Assembly: GCA_025964775.1 (NCBI GenBank) | Contig: JAOPYE010000041.1 | Span: 1 to 61,207 of the forward strand | Reading direction: 5' to 3' | Source of the DNA: Marmoricola sp. | GTDB taxonomy: Bacteria > Actinomycetota > Actinomycetes > Propionibacteriales > Nocardioidaceae | DNA length: 61,207 nt | Translations under genes and position numbers: made by a program | Part shown: piece by piece, positions 9,011 to 17,280 of the stretch | Position numbering within the stretch: the first letter of the stretch is position 1 | Layout of the letters: every line of letters begins with the position of its first letter | Notes under the pieces: generated by a model | The model's database searches: none | What the model was told of the DNA's origin: nothing | What the model saw: only the letters and a program-made list of their open reading frames with translations

Positions 9011-10273
9011 TCAGGGGCGGCCGAAGAAGGTCGGCGCTTCCCAGCCGTACATCGACTCGATGTCGACCCAGGCACCCGTGTGCGGAGCCTGGATGATCAT
9101 CCCGTTGCCGAGGTACATGGCGACGTGCTCGATCGTGTCCGGGGTCGGGCCCCAGAACACCAGGTCCCCGGGCCGCAGGTCGGTGACGCCGATGTGGGTG
9201 ATCTCGGCGTACTGGGCCGCGGCGAAGTGCGGCAGGTAGATCCCGCCGTGCTCCCAGGCCACCATCGTCAGGCCCGAGCAGTCCCAGACGTCCGGTCCGG
9301 CGCCGGCCCAGACGTACGGCTTGCCGAGCTGGGCCTTCGCGAACGCGATCGCGCGAGCGACCGCCGCACTCGAGGCGATCGGGGCGGTGGGTCCGTAGGA
9401 CGGCGGGACGTACGGCGGGGGCGAGTCGTTGCCACCGTTCGCGTGGGCTGCCGCGGCCGCTGCAGCGGCTGCCGCTGCCTTTGCTGCGGCCAGGGCTCGC
9501 GCCCGGGCTGCCGCAGCCGCGTGCTGGCGTGCGATCTGCTCCAGTGCTGTCTGGCGCTGCGAGGCCAGGGCGACCGAGATCTTCTGGGCTGCTGCGAGCT
9601 GGGCGATGAGCTTGGTGCGCTGGACGGCGATCGCGTTGGCCTCGGACTGGGCACCTGCGGCTGCCGAGGCGGCCGCGTTCCTGCGGGCGGCGGCGATGAC
9701 GGTCAGGGCGTGCTGGGCCTGGAGTGCCGTGGCGGCCCGGTCCTTCGCGACCTTGGCGAGCGCGTTCAACGCGGTGTACGCGTCGAAGTGGGCCTGCATC
9801 GACGAGCTGACGCTGTCCATCGCGCCCCAGCGGTTCATCACGTCACTCGGGCTCTGGGCACCCATCAGCGCGGTGACACCGTTGAGCTCGGACCCGTCCT
9901 GGTAGGTCTGGACGACCAGCGCGGCGATGTTGGCACGCTGCGCGGTGACCTTGGCCTGGGCGGCGGCAGCGGCTGCCGCAGCAGCCGCGGTCGCAGCCTT
10001 CGCCCTGCTGAGCTCCCAGACCGCGCCGTTGTAGGCCTCGGCTGCGGCACCCGCACGGTCGCCGGCGATCTGGAGGCGGTTGTCGGCCGCGACGAGCTCT
10101 GCCTGGATCGACGCGACGTCGCCGGCCTTCTTGGCGACCGCGGCCGCGGCGGCGTTGACCTGCGCCTTCGTCGGGAACGGCGTGTGCTGGTCGGCACTGG
10201 CCGACGTGACCACACCGAGGATCACAGCAAGCGCGACAAAAGCCGCGAGTGCTCCGCGAACGCTGGTGCGCAC
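9011..10273 (-). CDS. Secreted NlpC/P60 peptidoglycan hydrolase with coiled-coil domain
   Basis: The start is GTG 10271-10273 with AGGGG about 8 bases upstream, giving 420 aa. Residues 1-28 form a signal peptide (RGALAAFVALAVILGVVTSASA). A long alanine-rich coiled coil follows (runs such as AAAAAAAAAAQAKV), then a proline-rich linker (NDSPPPYVPPSYGP) and a C-terminal NlpC/P60 domain. The catalytic Cys is in DVWDCSGLTM and the His in DTIEHVAMYLGNG. It resembles RipA/RipC-type cell-wall endopeptidases that split stem peptides during division, with the coiled coil likely inhibitory or partner-binding. It is monocistronic, with its own promoter and a structured leader in the 160 bp upstream. Confidence 0.9.
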   Translation of the reverse strand: MRTSVRGALAAFVALAVILGVVTSASADQHTPFPTKAQVNAAAAAVAKKAGDVASIQAELVAADNRLQIAGDRAGAAAEAYNGAVWELSRAKAATAAAAAAAAAAQAKVTAQRANIAALVVQTYQDGSELNGVTALMGAQSPSDVMNRWGAMDSVSSSMQAHFDAYTALNALAKVAKDRAATALQAQHALTVIAAARRNAAASAAAGAQSEANAIAVQRTKLIAQLAAAQKISVALASQRQTALEQIARQHAAAAARARALAAAKAAAAAAAAAAAHANGGNDSPPPYVPPSYGPTAPIASSAAVARAIAFAKAQLGKPYVWAGAGPDVWDCSGLTMVAWEHGGIYLPHFAAAQYAEITHIGVTDLRPGDLVFWGPTPDTIEHVAMYLGNGMIIQAPHTGAWVDIESMYGWEAPTFFGRP

Positions 10274-10363
10274 CGTCGTACCCCTGTCGGTCGGCCGCGA
10301 ACGGCTCTGCGCCCCCCCCGGATGGAGGTTGCGGTCTCCGACGCTAAGCCACACAAGTCACTC

Positions 10364-10380
10364 TGGGAACAACTTTCCCA
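10364..10380. repeat. 17-bp inverted repeat in nlpC leader
   Basis: TGGGAA-CAACT-TTCCCA is a perfect 6-bp-arm palindrome with a 5-bp loop. It sits just downstream of the predicted -10 and about 90 bp before the GTG start. It could be an operator or the first hairpin of a leader RNA. The rest of the leader, toward the start, contains a run of eight G on the transcript strand (10312-10319). Confidence 0.45.
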
Positions 10381-10386
10381 AAAAAA

Positions 10387-10415
10387 TTTAGACTTTTCGG
10401 CGTGTCGACTTGCAA
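10387..10415 (-). promoter_or_regulatory. Predicted sigma70-type promoter for the NlpC/P60 gene
   Basis: On the minus strand TTGCAA (10410-10415), a 17-bp spacer and TCTAAA (10387-10392) lie in a stretch much lower in GC than its surroundings. It is in the only sizeable intergenic gap upstream of the NlpC/P60 gene. Transcription would give a leader of roughly 100 nt. Confidence 0.5.
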
Positions 10416-10433
10416 ATTACAACAATGTCATTC

Positions 10434-11450
10434 TCATTTTTGAGCCCCAGGCAGCGCCGCCAACCGGTCGGCCCGTACGGCGACCCGGACCAGGTCCCCG
10501 GCTCGCGTCGAGTACGCCGGGTCGGCCACGCCCGACCTGATCCCGAGGCCCTCGACGTCGAGCTCGACCCGGACCTGCTCGGGCGTCACCCGCGCCGAGA
10601 TGATCGTCGCGGCCAGTGGCCCGCCGGGATCGACGACCAGCGCCGAACGCCGCAGCGCGATCTGGGTCCACGTCGCGTCCGGGTCGACGACGGCCCGTAG
10701 TGCCAGCGCCGGCGGTCCGTCGAGGACATCCGCGTAGCCGAGGAAGCGCGCGGCCCAGGCATCGGCAGGGTGCTGCCAGACCTCGCCCAGGTCGCCGGCC
10801 TGCACAGCCTCGCCGGCGCGCATCACGACCATCCGGTCGGCGATCGTGAAGGCCTCGTCGTGGTCGTGGGTGACGAGCAACGTCGTCGTACCGGCCTGGC
10901 GGAGGATGTCGTGCAGGTCGCCGGCGAGCCGCTCACGCAGCCCGCGGTCGAGCGCACTCAGCGGCTCGTCGAGCAGCAGGAGGCGCGGCTCGACGGCCAG
11001 GGAGCGCGCCAGCGCGACCCGTTGGCGTTCACCCCCCGAGAGGGTCTGCGGCATCCGTTTGCCGAAGCCGGCCAGACCGACGAGCTCCAGCAGCTCGGCT
11101 ACGCGGACCTTCACGTCAGCGGCGTTGCGGCGGCGCAGCCGCAGCGGGTAGGCCACGTTGGCCGCCACGTCGGAGTGCGGGAACAGCTGGCCGTCCTGGA
11201 ACATCAGCGCGAACCCGCGACGGTGGGTCGGCGTCCGGGCCAGGTCCCGACCGTCATAGCTGATCGTGCCGGCGGACGGGCGTTCGAGACCTGCGATCGC
11301 GCGCAGCAGGGTGGACTTCCCGCACCCGGACGGGCCGAGTACGGCGGTCACCGATCCTTCGGCCACATCGAGGTCGACCGACGACACCGCTCGCACGTCG
11401 CCGAAGCTGACAGACAGGCCGCGGACGGCAAGTGCGCGCGAGCCGGCCAT
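10434..11450 (-). CDS. Thiamine ABC transporter ATP-binding protein (ThiQ-like)
   Basis: This ABC ATPase powers import by the adjacent permease. Motifs in order: Walker A GPSGCGKSTL, Q-loop MFQDGQLFPHSDVAANVAYPL, signature LSGGERQRVALARSLA, Walker B LLLLDEPLSALD and H-loop LLVTHDHDEAF. The 338 aa include about 110 C-terminal residues forming a TOBE-like regulatory region, longer than the compact ThiQ of enterobacteria and more like ferric-iron or spermidine-type ATPases. The thiamine assignment rests on the TPP riboswitch and the binding protein of the same operon. Its ATG lies 1 bp after the permease stop. Confidence 0.85.
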   Translation of the reverse strand: MAGSRALAVRGLSVSFGDVRAVSSVDLDVAEGSVTAVLGPSGCGKSTLLRAIAGLERPSAGTISYDGRDLARTPTHRRGFALMFQDGQLFPHSDVAANVAYPLRLRRRNAADVKVRVAELLELVGLAGFGKRMPQTLSGGERQRVALARSLAVEPRLLLLDEPLSALDRGLRERLAGDLHDILRQAGTTTLLVTHDHDEAFTIADRMVVMRAGEAVQAGDLGEVWQHPADAWAARFLGYADVLDGPPALALRAVVDPDATWTQIALRRSALVVDPGGPLAATIISARVTPEQVRVELDVEGLGIRSGVADPAYSTRAGDLVRVAVRADRLAALPGAQK

Positions 11451-11451
11451 C

Positions 11452-13080
11452 TCAGAAGGCTCCCACGGAACCGACGCGGAGCCGGTCGACCAGCAGCATC
11501 ACCGTGCCGGTTGCCGCGGCGAGGACGACGGAGGCCGCCATCGCCATCCCGAAGTTGGCCGGGCCGGGGTGGCTGAGCAGCTGGAAGATGACGACCGGCA
11601 GCGTCGGGCTGTCGTCGCGGGCCAGGAAACTGGTCGCACCGAATTCGCCGAGCGAGACCGCGAACGCGAAGCCCGTCGCTGCCAGCAGGCCTCGCCAGGC
11701 ATGCGGCAGGTCGACGGCCAGCAACACGCGCACGGGGCCGGCGCCCAGCGACGCAGCGGCTTCGCGGAGGCGCGGATCGACCGCGGACAGCACCGGCGCG
11801 ACCGTCCGGACCACCAGCGGCAGCGCCACCATCGCCTGGGCGATCGGGATCAACAGCGATGACGTCCGCAGGTCGACGGGCGGATGGTCGAGAGTGATGA
11901 GGAAGCCGAACCCGAGGGTGACTGCCGAGACCCCCAGCGGAAGCATGAAGACGCCGTCGAACCCGGCCGAGAGACGACGGCGCCAGCCCGCGGCAGGTCT
12001 GCGCGAGACCAGCCATGCGACTACCGAGCCGAGCACCAGGGCGAACGAGGCCGCCTGGATCGCGATCTCGAGAGAACGGAGCAGGCCGCTGGTGGCCGTG
12101 ACCAGCAGGGCGTTGTCGGTCCCGGTGGTCTGCAGCGCCCGGTAGTTCGACAGGCTCCACCTGCCACCGTCGCGCAGCGAGGCGAGGGCCAGCGTCACGA
12201 GCGGAACCAGCAGGAACGCCGTCACGACGGCGGTCCAGAGCAGCAGACCGGTGTCGCGGAATCCGGGTCGCCGGGCCCGGCGTACCGCCTGGGCGATGGC
12301 GGGAGTCCGTCGGGTGCGGTGGGAGAGCACGAGGAGGACTGTGATCATCACCAGCTGCAGGATCGAGAGTGCCGCGGCAGCCTGCAGGTCGAGCTCCTGG
12401 GTCGTCAGCAGGTAGATCTCGGTCTCGATGTTGGAGTAGCGCAGGCCACCGAGGGTGAGCACGACGCCGAACGACGTCGCGCAGAACAGGAACACCACGC
12501 TGGCCGAGGACACGACCGCCGGGACCAGTGCCGGCAGCGTCACCGTGCGGAAGACCCGGAACGGCGAGGCGCCGAGGGTCGCCGCCGCCTCTTCGGTACG
12601 ACGGTCGATCCCCTCCCAGAACGCGCCGACGGTCCGCACGACCACGCCGATGTTGAAGAACACCAGGCCCGCGATGATCGCGGCCGGTGTGCCCTCGAGA
12701 CCCAGGCCGCCGAGCGGACCGGTCGGCCGGAGCAGCTGTCCGAAGGCCACCCCCACGACCACGGTCGGCAAGACGAACGGCAGCACCATCAGGGTCCGGA
12801 CCGCCGCCGAGCCACCGAACCGCAGCCGGTGCAGCACGAACGCCACCGGCAGGCCGGCACCGACCGCGAGCAGCGTCGCCGTGCCGGCCGTCCAGACGGT
12901 GAACCAGAGGACCCGGTGCACCCGCGATCGTCCGAGCACCTCGAGGACACCGTGCACGTCCAGGGAGCCGTCGGGCCAGAAGCCGCGCGCGACCATGCCG
13001 CCGACCGGGTAGAGGAAGAAGACCCCGATCACTGCCAGCGGGATGGCCGCGAGAGTCGCGACCCCCAGGTTGCGGCGCAT
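11452..13080 (-). CDS. Thiamine ABC transporter permease, fused two-domain (ThiP-like)
   Basis: This 542-residue inner-membrane protein contains two tandem binding-protein-dependent transport domains with about 12 predicted helices. The two cytoplasmic EAA loops that dock onto the ATPase are visible as EEAAATLGASPFRVFRTVTLP in the first half and REAAASLGAGPVRVLLAVDLP in the second. The fused arrangement is typical of ThiP and of FbpB/SfuB iron permeases. The TPP riboswitch upstream decides for thiamine or a precursor. It is the middle gene of the operon, with a 2-bp gap to the binding protein. Confidence 0.88.
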   Translation of the reverse strand: MRRNLGVATLAAIPLAVIGVFFLYPVGGMVARGFWPDGSLDVHGVLEVLGRSRVHRVLWFTVWTAGTATLLAVGAGLPVAFVLHRLRFGGSAAVRTLMVLPFVLPTVVVGVAFGQLLRPTGPLGGLGLEGTPAAIIAGLVFFNIGVVVRTVGAFWEGIDRRTEEAAATLGASPFRVFRTVTLPALVPAVVSSASVVFLFCATSFGVVLTLGGLRYSNIETEIYLLTTQELDLQAAAALSILQLVMITVLLVLSHRTRRTPAIAQAVRRARRPGFRDTGLLLWTAVVTAFLLVPLVTLALASLRDGGRWSLSNYRALQTTGTDNALLVTATSGLLRSLEIAIQAASFALVLGSVVAWLVSRRPAAGWRRRLSAGFDGVFMLPLGVSAVTLGFGFLITLDHPPVDLRTSSLLIPIAQAMVALPLVVRTVAPVLSAVDPRLREAAASLGAGPVRVLLAVDLPHAWRGLLAATGFAFAVSLGEFGATSFLARDDSPTLPVVIFQLLSHPGPANFGMAMAASVVLAAATGTVMLLVDRLRVGSVGAF

Positions 13081-13082
13081 GT

Positions 13083-14132
13083 CTACCGGCTGGTCAGGTC
13101 GCGCCAGTCACGCAGCCAGGCGTTGCGGTTCGCGGTGATGTCCGCAGCGGAGACGGCGTACGGGTGCGGCGAGACCGGGGCCCAGCGGGCCCAGTCCGGC
13201 GGCAGCGCGACGGTGGTGTCCACCGGGTAGACGTACATGTTCTCCGGCAGCGCGGCCTGGAACTGGCGGCCCTGCATGAAGTCGATGAACTTCTCGACGC
13301 CGCCGGGGTTAGACGCGCCCTTGAGTACGCCGGCGTACTCGACCTGGCGGAAGCAGGTGTCCAGCAAGGCACTGGTGGTCGGGGCACCGCCGGCCTTCGG
13401 CACCGTGTACGGCGGGGAGGAGGAGTACGAGACCACGATCGGGTAGGTCCCCTGGCCGCCACCGGCGGTGAAGTCCCCCTCGTAGGCCTCGGTCCAGCCG
13501 GGATCGATCTTCAGCCCGTTGGCCGTGAGCTTGGTCCAGTAGGCCTTCCAGCCGTTCCCGAACCGGCCGATCGTGCCGGCCAGGAAGGCGAGCCCGGTCG
13601 AGGACGTGGTGGCCGCCGGCGTCACCGTCAGACCCTTGTACGCCGGCGCGGTGAGGTCCTCGAAGGTCTTCGGCGGGCTGAGCTTCTTCTTCGCGAACCA
13701 GGTGTTGTCGACGTTGACGCACACGTCGCCGTAGTCGATCGGCGTCAGCTGCGAGCTGCCCTGCGCGAGGTTGAACCGGCTGACCGACGCCGGCTCGGAC
13801 CACGGAGTGTAGTCGGCCAGGATGCCGGCGTCGACGGCCCGGGTCGCAAAGGTGTTGTCGATGCCGAAGACCCCGTCGGCGATCGGGTTGCCCTTGGTCA
13901 GGACCAGCTTGTTGGTCAACTCACCGGCGTCGCCGTGCTGCTCGATCTTGACGGTGATGCCGGTCTGCTTGGTGAACGCAGCCATCACGCTCTTGCTCAT
14001 CGCCCACGAGTCGTGGGTGGCGATGACGATGGTCTTGCTGCCGGCCGTGCTGGACGCGCTGCTGCCGCATCCCGCGAGGACCACGATCGATCCGAGCAGG
14101 ACGGCAACGATGCCTGTGAAACGGGTACGCAT
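13083..14132 (-). CDS. Thiamine ABC transporter substrate-binding lipoprotein (ThiB/TbpA-like)
   Basis: The 349-residue lipoprotein has a signal peptide ending in the lipobox LAGC (IVVLAGCGSSAS). It is followed by a type II periplasmic-binding fold: GNPIADGVFGIDNTFATRAVDAGIL, IDYGDVCVNVDNTWF, SSTGLAFLAGTIGRFG and the C-terminal ALPENMYVYPVDTTVALP. The DGVFGIDNT, STGLAFL and MYPV-like segments are hallmarks of thiamine-binding proteins. The protein would hold thiamine, TMP or TPP outside the membrane for the ThiPQ-like pair downstream. The gene is first in the operon, directly after a TPP riboswitch whose 3' end lies about 11 bases from the ATG. Confidence 0.9.
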   Translation of the reverse strand: MRTRFTGIVAVLLGSIVVLAGCGSSASSTAGSKTIVIATHDSWAMSKSVMAAFTKQTGITVKIEQHGDAGELTNKLVLTKGNPIADGVFGIDNTFATRAVDAGILADYTPWSEPASVSRFNLAQGSSQLTPIDYGDVCVNVDNTWFAKKKLSPPKTFEDLTAPAYKGLTVTPAATTSSTGLAFLAGTIGRFGNGWKAYWTKLTANGLKIDPGWTEAYEGDFTAGGGQGTYPIVVSYSSSPPYTVPKAGGAPTTSALLDTCFRQVEYAGVLKGASNPGGVEKFIDFMQGRQFQAALPENMYVYPVDTTVALPPDWARWAPVSPHPYAVSAADITANRNAWLRDWRDLTSR

Positions 14133-14142
14133 GACTCTCCTT

Positions 14143-14246
14143 CGACTTCCTTCGCCGGTACTAACCGGTGCAGGTTCAAGGGTCTGCGGCTGATCCGCAC
14201 TCTCAGCGCTTGCCCGGGAAGTTCCGGGTACGCGCTCCCCTGTCGT
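14143..14246 (-). promoter_or_regulatory. TPP riboswitch (THI element)
   Basis: Read on the minus strand, the leader contains CAGGGGAGCGC, GCGCTGAGAGTGCGG, CCGCAGACCCTTGAACCTG and CACCGGTTAGTACCGGCGAAGGAAG. These are the conserved TPP-riboswitch elements in the right order: the GGGG start, the CTGAGA pyrimidine-sensing motif, ACCCTTGAACCTG and the CCGGTTAGTACCGGCGAAGGAA stem. The element ends a few bases before the Shine-Dalgarno of the binding-protein gene, which suggests translational control by blocking the ribosome site, the usual mode in actinobacteria. It directly supports thiamine as the transporter's substrate. Confidence 0.95.
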
Positions 14247-14257
14247 GAGGTTTCAAT

Positions 14258-15340
14258 CTATCCCAGGGTGGCGGGCACCGAGTACGAGCGGGTGCCGTCA
14301 GCGGCGTCGGTGCGGACCAGATCGCCGGTCAGCGCCATCAGCTCGAGGTGCGCCAGCGTCTCGAAGGCAGCCAGGACGGCGTCGAACGGGCCGAGCTCGG
14401 AACGCTTGCGCTCGTGCCGGGTCCAGGGCAGGACACCGGCCACGTCCCACGCCGTACGGGCTCCGCCGGCCACTGCCTCGCGGCACAGCACCAGGCGCTC
14501 GTCGTGGTGGGCGACCAGGTCGTCGACCCGCTGGTGCGAGCTCGGGGCCACCGGCCCGTGCGCCGGCAGCAGCATCAGGTCGGGCAGCGCGCGGACCTTC
14601 GCCAGCGAGTCCAGGAAGTCGCGCAACGGGTTCTCCACCCAGGCCGGCTCGAAGCCGATCGAGGGAGTGATCGTCGGCAGCACGTGGTCACCGGCGAACA
14701 GCAGCCCGGAGGCAGTGTCGGCGAACACGTAGTGCCCCTGGGTGTGGCCGGGGGTCGCGACAGCGTCGATCCTCCGCCCGCCGAGGTCGATCTCCAGGTC
14801 GCGGTCGAGCCAGACGTCGGGCATCCCGTAGTTGTTGGTCGGTCGTTCCTCGCGGGGCATCATCTCGCGCCAGCCCTGGGCGAGATCCAGTGCGCCGGCG
14901 GCGATCAGCCTGGTCAGGTTCGGGTCCCGGTCCAGCGCCGGATCGTGCATCAGGTCCATCGAGGCCTTGTCGCCCAGGCCGAGGCTCACCTCGGCGCCGA
15001 CCTCTTGCCCGACCACCCAGGCCTGGGTGTAGTGGTCGCGGTGCATGTGGGTCACCAGGAACCGCCGGATGTCGGCGGTGGTGTGCCCGAGCTCCTTGAG
15101 CGAGGACTCGAACAGCGACCTCGACTCCGGGATCGCCCAGCCGCCGTCGACGAGCACGAGGCCCTGCTCGGTCTCCATCACGTAGACGTTGACCGCACGC
15201 AGGCCGTCCATCGGCAGCGGCAACGGGATCCGGTGGACACCGGGCGCGACCTGCCAGGCACCGGGCTCGGTCCACAGGACGCCCGAGTCAGGGCTGATCT
15301 GGCGAGAGGTCTGGCCTGATGCAGCCGCGTCCTGGGTCAT
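14258..15340 (-). CDS. MBL-fold metallo-hydrolase
   Basis: The 360-residue metallo-beta-lactamase-fold hydrolase has the dinuclear motif HMHRDH (THMHRDHYTQ, His98/His100/Asp102/His103), a later His in TPGHTQGHYVF, GDHVLP as the bridging Asp region and LLPAHGP near the end. A C-terminal helical or winged-helix-like region follows (HHDERLVLCREAV...). The family splits thioesters, lactones or phosphodiesters; the substrate here is unknown. It is last in the operon SDR - DapB-like - MBL (24-bp gap to the latter). By context it could hydrolyse a CoA ester or lactone made by its neighbours. The stop is only 11 bp from the TPP riboswitch, so the two transcripts nearly abut. Confidence 0.82.
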   Translation of the reverse strand: MTQDAAASGQTSRQISPDSGVLWTEPGAWQVAPGVHRIPLPLPMDGLRAVNVYVMETEQGLVLVDGGWAIPESRSLFESSLKELGHTTADIRRFLVTHMHRDHYTQAWVVGQEVGAEVSLGLGDKASMDLMHDPALDRDPNLTRLIAAGALDLAQGWREMMPREERPTNNYGMPDVWLDRDLEIDLGGRRIDAVATPGHTQGHYVFADTASGLLFAGDHVLPTITPSIGFEPAWVENPLRDFLDSLAKVRALPDLMLLPAHGPVAPSSHQRVDDLVAHHDERLVLCREAVAGGARTAWDVAGVLPWTRHERKRSELGPFDAVLAAFETLAHLELMALTGDLVRTDAADGTRSYSVPATLG

Positions 15341-15364
15341 CGGGACATCATGCCGGTACGTGAT

Positions 15365-16447
15365 TCAACGGCGTACGAGTCCGCGCCCCGTGATCAGGGG
15401 CAGGTCCTTGGCCACGACAAGGCCACCGGGTGCGTCGCACACGGCGTGGACGGCGTTGACGAGCCGCATCGCGGTGGTGATCATCCCGGAGACGTTGTGG
15501 TCGCCGTGCTCGCCGTGGTGGACGAAGTCGACCTTCATCGTCGGCTCGCCCTGGATCTCCACCCGGTAGCAGCCGTCGCCCTCGGACGGCTGCGGCCAGT
15601 GAGGTGCCTGGGCCGGATTCGTCCGGGTGACGTGATCGAGCTGGACCCGCGGTACGCCGTCCACCGTGCCGACGACGCCGAACTTCACGGCACCCATCGA
15701 GCCGGCCGGGACGTCACACGAGTCGATGGTCAGATCGACCTCGGACGGGATCCGCTCGTGGTACTCCTCGAGCACGGGATCGAGCTCGAGGTCGAGGCCG
15801 GCAGCGATCTGGCGGACCACAGGGCCCCACGCCGCGGTCAGGATCCCCGGCTGCCAAAGCATCGCGGCGTAGTCCATCGGCCGGCCGAAGCCGTAGAGGT
15901 CTTGCATGACCACGGGCTGGTAGTACGTCGAGTAGTCGCAGATCTCGCTGACCCGGATCAGGTCGATCCGTTGCGACAGGCTGGTCATCACCAGCGGCAG
16001 GACGTCGTTGGCGAACCCGGGATCGATCCCGTTGACGTGCAGGCTGGCGCCGTTGGCGGCCCCGGCGGCATTGATCCGGTCGACGTACGAGTCCAGGCCG
16101 CTGCCGTCGGGGAACGTCAGGACGACCGGACCCGACGAGACCACGTTGATGCCGTGCTCCACGATCTCGACGAGGTCCTCGAGCGCGTCGAAGATCCGGT
16201 CGTCGGTCATCGCCGAGTGCACGACCACGTCCGGGGCGAGCGCGAAGAGTGCTTCCTTGTCGTTGGTCGCCAGGACGCCCAGGTCACGGTCCAGTCCGGC
16301 GAGCCGGCCCGCGTCCTGGCCGACCTTGTCCGGGTTGGACACCCAGAGGCCGACCAGCTCGAGGTCCGGGCGGGCGTCGATCCCCGCCAGCGCGTGCCGA
16401 CCGATCGTGCCGGTCGACCAGGCGACGACCCGCTTCCGCGCGCTCAC
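15365..16447 (-). CDS. DapB-like / 2,4-diaminopentanoate dehydrogenase-like NAD(P)-dependent enzyme (paralogue 1)
   Basis: The 360 aa begin with a Rossmann motif ([18 protein letters not shown]) of the dihydrodipicolinate-reductase N-terminal type. The C-terminal domain is of the 2,4-diaminopentanoate dehydrogenase family, with [48 protein letters not shown] and a terminal [19 protein letters not shown]. It is not a lysine-pathway DapB, which is about 250 aa. Members are annotated as NAD(P)H-dependent amine dehydrogenases, with real substrates mostly unknown. The start is GTG 16445-16447, overlapping the SDR stop (GTGA). Two further paralogues occur at 40.4 and 53.4 kb, each near SDR or lipid-type genes, which argues for a shared class of substrate. 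Confidence 0.78.
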   Translation of the reverse strand: MSARKRVVAWSTGTIGRHALAGIDARPDLELVGLWVSNPDKVGQDAGRLAGLDRDLGVLATNDKEALFALAPDVVVHSAMTDDRIFDALEDLVEIVEHGINVVSSGPVVLTFPDGSGLDSYVDRINAAGAANGASLHVNGIDPGFANDVLPLVMTSLSQRIDLIRVSEICDYSTYYQPVVMQDLYGFGRPMDYAAMLWQPGILTAAWGPVVRQIAAGLDLELDPVLEEYHERIPSEVDLTIDSCDVPAGSMGAVKFGVVGTVDGVPRVQLDHVTRTNPAQAPHWPQPSEGDGCYRVEIQGEPTMKVDFVHHGEHGDHNVSGMITTAMRLVNAVHAVCDAPGGLVVAKDLPLITGRGLVRR

Positions 16448-17247
16448 CTCGGGCCCAGGTCGGGCAGCTTGAAGTCGAGGTTCGGGATGTCCAGACCGCC
16501 GTCGGCCTCGATCACCTTGCCGGTCAGGAACGACCCGGCCGGGCTGGCCAGGTAGACGACCGCGGCGGAGATGTCCTCGACGGCGCCGACCCGCTGCATC
16601 GTGGTCTTCTCGGCGAGCTCGGTCATCACGGCCTCGTCGCTGGCGACGTAGTCCAGCGCGCTGGTCATGATCGAGCCGGTGCCGATCGCGTTCACCCGGA
16701 TCAGCGGCGCGAGATCCTTGGACACGAGCCGGGTCCAGTGCGTCAGCGCGGCCTTGGCAGTGCCGTAGGCGACGTACCCGCGACCCGAGACCCGACCGAT
16801 CACCGAGGAGATGTTCACGATCGATCCGCCCGGGTTGTCGCCGGTCAGCATGAGCGGGACGGCGGCCCTGGTGAGTGCGTGGGCCGTGGCGACGTTGAAC
16901 CGGAACGCGTCGATGAGGAAGTCCTCGTCGGTGTCCAGGAACGGGAGGGGCATGGTCCCGCCGACGTTGTTCACGACGATGTCGAGGCGCCCGAACTCGT
17001 CGTACGCCGCCTGGGCGAGCGCCGCGGTCTGCTCGAGGTCACTGAGGTCAGCCTTGACGACCAGTGCCCGACGACCGACGGCGCGGACCTGTTCGGCGAC
17101 CTCGGCGAGCTGGGAGGAGTGGCGTGCGGAGATGACGACGTCAGCGCCGGCCTCGGCGAGAGCGACTGCCGAGCCGGCTCCGATCCCCCGTCCGGCACCG
17201 GTGATGACGGCGACCTGGCCGTCGACCTTGAAGCGATCCAGAATCAT
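16444..17247 (-). CDS. Short-chain dehydrogenase/reductase
   Basis: This 267-aa classical SDR has the cofactor motif [20 protein letters not shown], catalytic Ser in [12 protein letters not shown] and YxxxK as [12 protein letters not shown]-terminal substrate-loop and tetramer sequences follow ([27 protein letters not shown]). The residues after the glycine motif (SARHSSQ) suggest NADP(H) preference; this is inference. It heads the SDR - DapB-like - MBL operon. A 14-bp box matching the KstR consensus lies 8 bp upstream of the ATG, in the only 33 bp between it and the LPNTG gene, so a steroid or lipid role under TetR-type repression is plausible. Confidence 0.85.
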   Translation of the reverse strand: MILDRFKVDGQVAVITGAGRGIGAGSAVALAEAGADVVISARHSSQLAEVAEQVRAVGRRALVVKADLSDLEQTAALAQAAYDEFGRLDIVVNNVGGTMPLPFLDTDEDFLIDAFRFNVATAHALTRAAVPLMLTGDNPGGSIVNISSVIGRVSGRGYVAYGTAKAALTHWTRLVSKDLAPLIRVNAIGTGSIMTSALDYVASDEAVMTELAEKTTMQRVGAVEDISAAVVYLASPAGSFLTGKVIEADGGLDIPNLDFKLPDLGPR

Positions 17248-17255
17248 TCCGGAAA

Positions 17256-17269
17256 TGTAACAGGTTCTA
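17256..17269. promoter_or_regulatory. KstR-type operator candidate
   Basis: TGTAACAGGTTCTA fits the published KstR consensus TnnAACnnGTTnnA at every fixed position. It lies 8 bp before the SDR start, in a 33-bp intergenic gap. KstR represses sterol and cholesterol catabolism genes in mycobacteria and rhodococci. The consensus has only eight fixed bases, so a chance match is possible. Confidence 0.45.
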
Positions 17270-17280
17270 CTTTCGGAATG

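Noticed and set aside
9429..10250. Alanine-coding GCN-rich tract as a DNA repeat
   Set aside because: It is explained by the alanine-rich coiled coil of the NlpC/P60 protein; codons vary, so it is not a nucleotide repeat.
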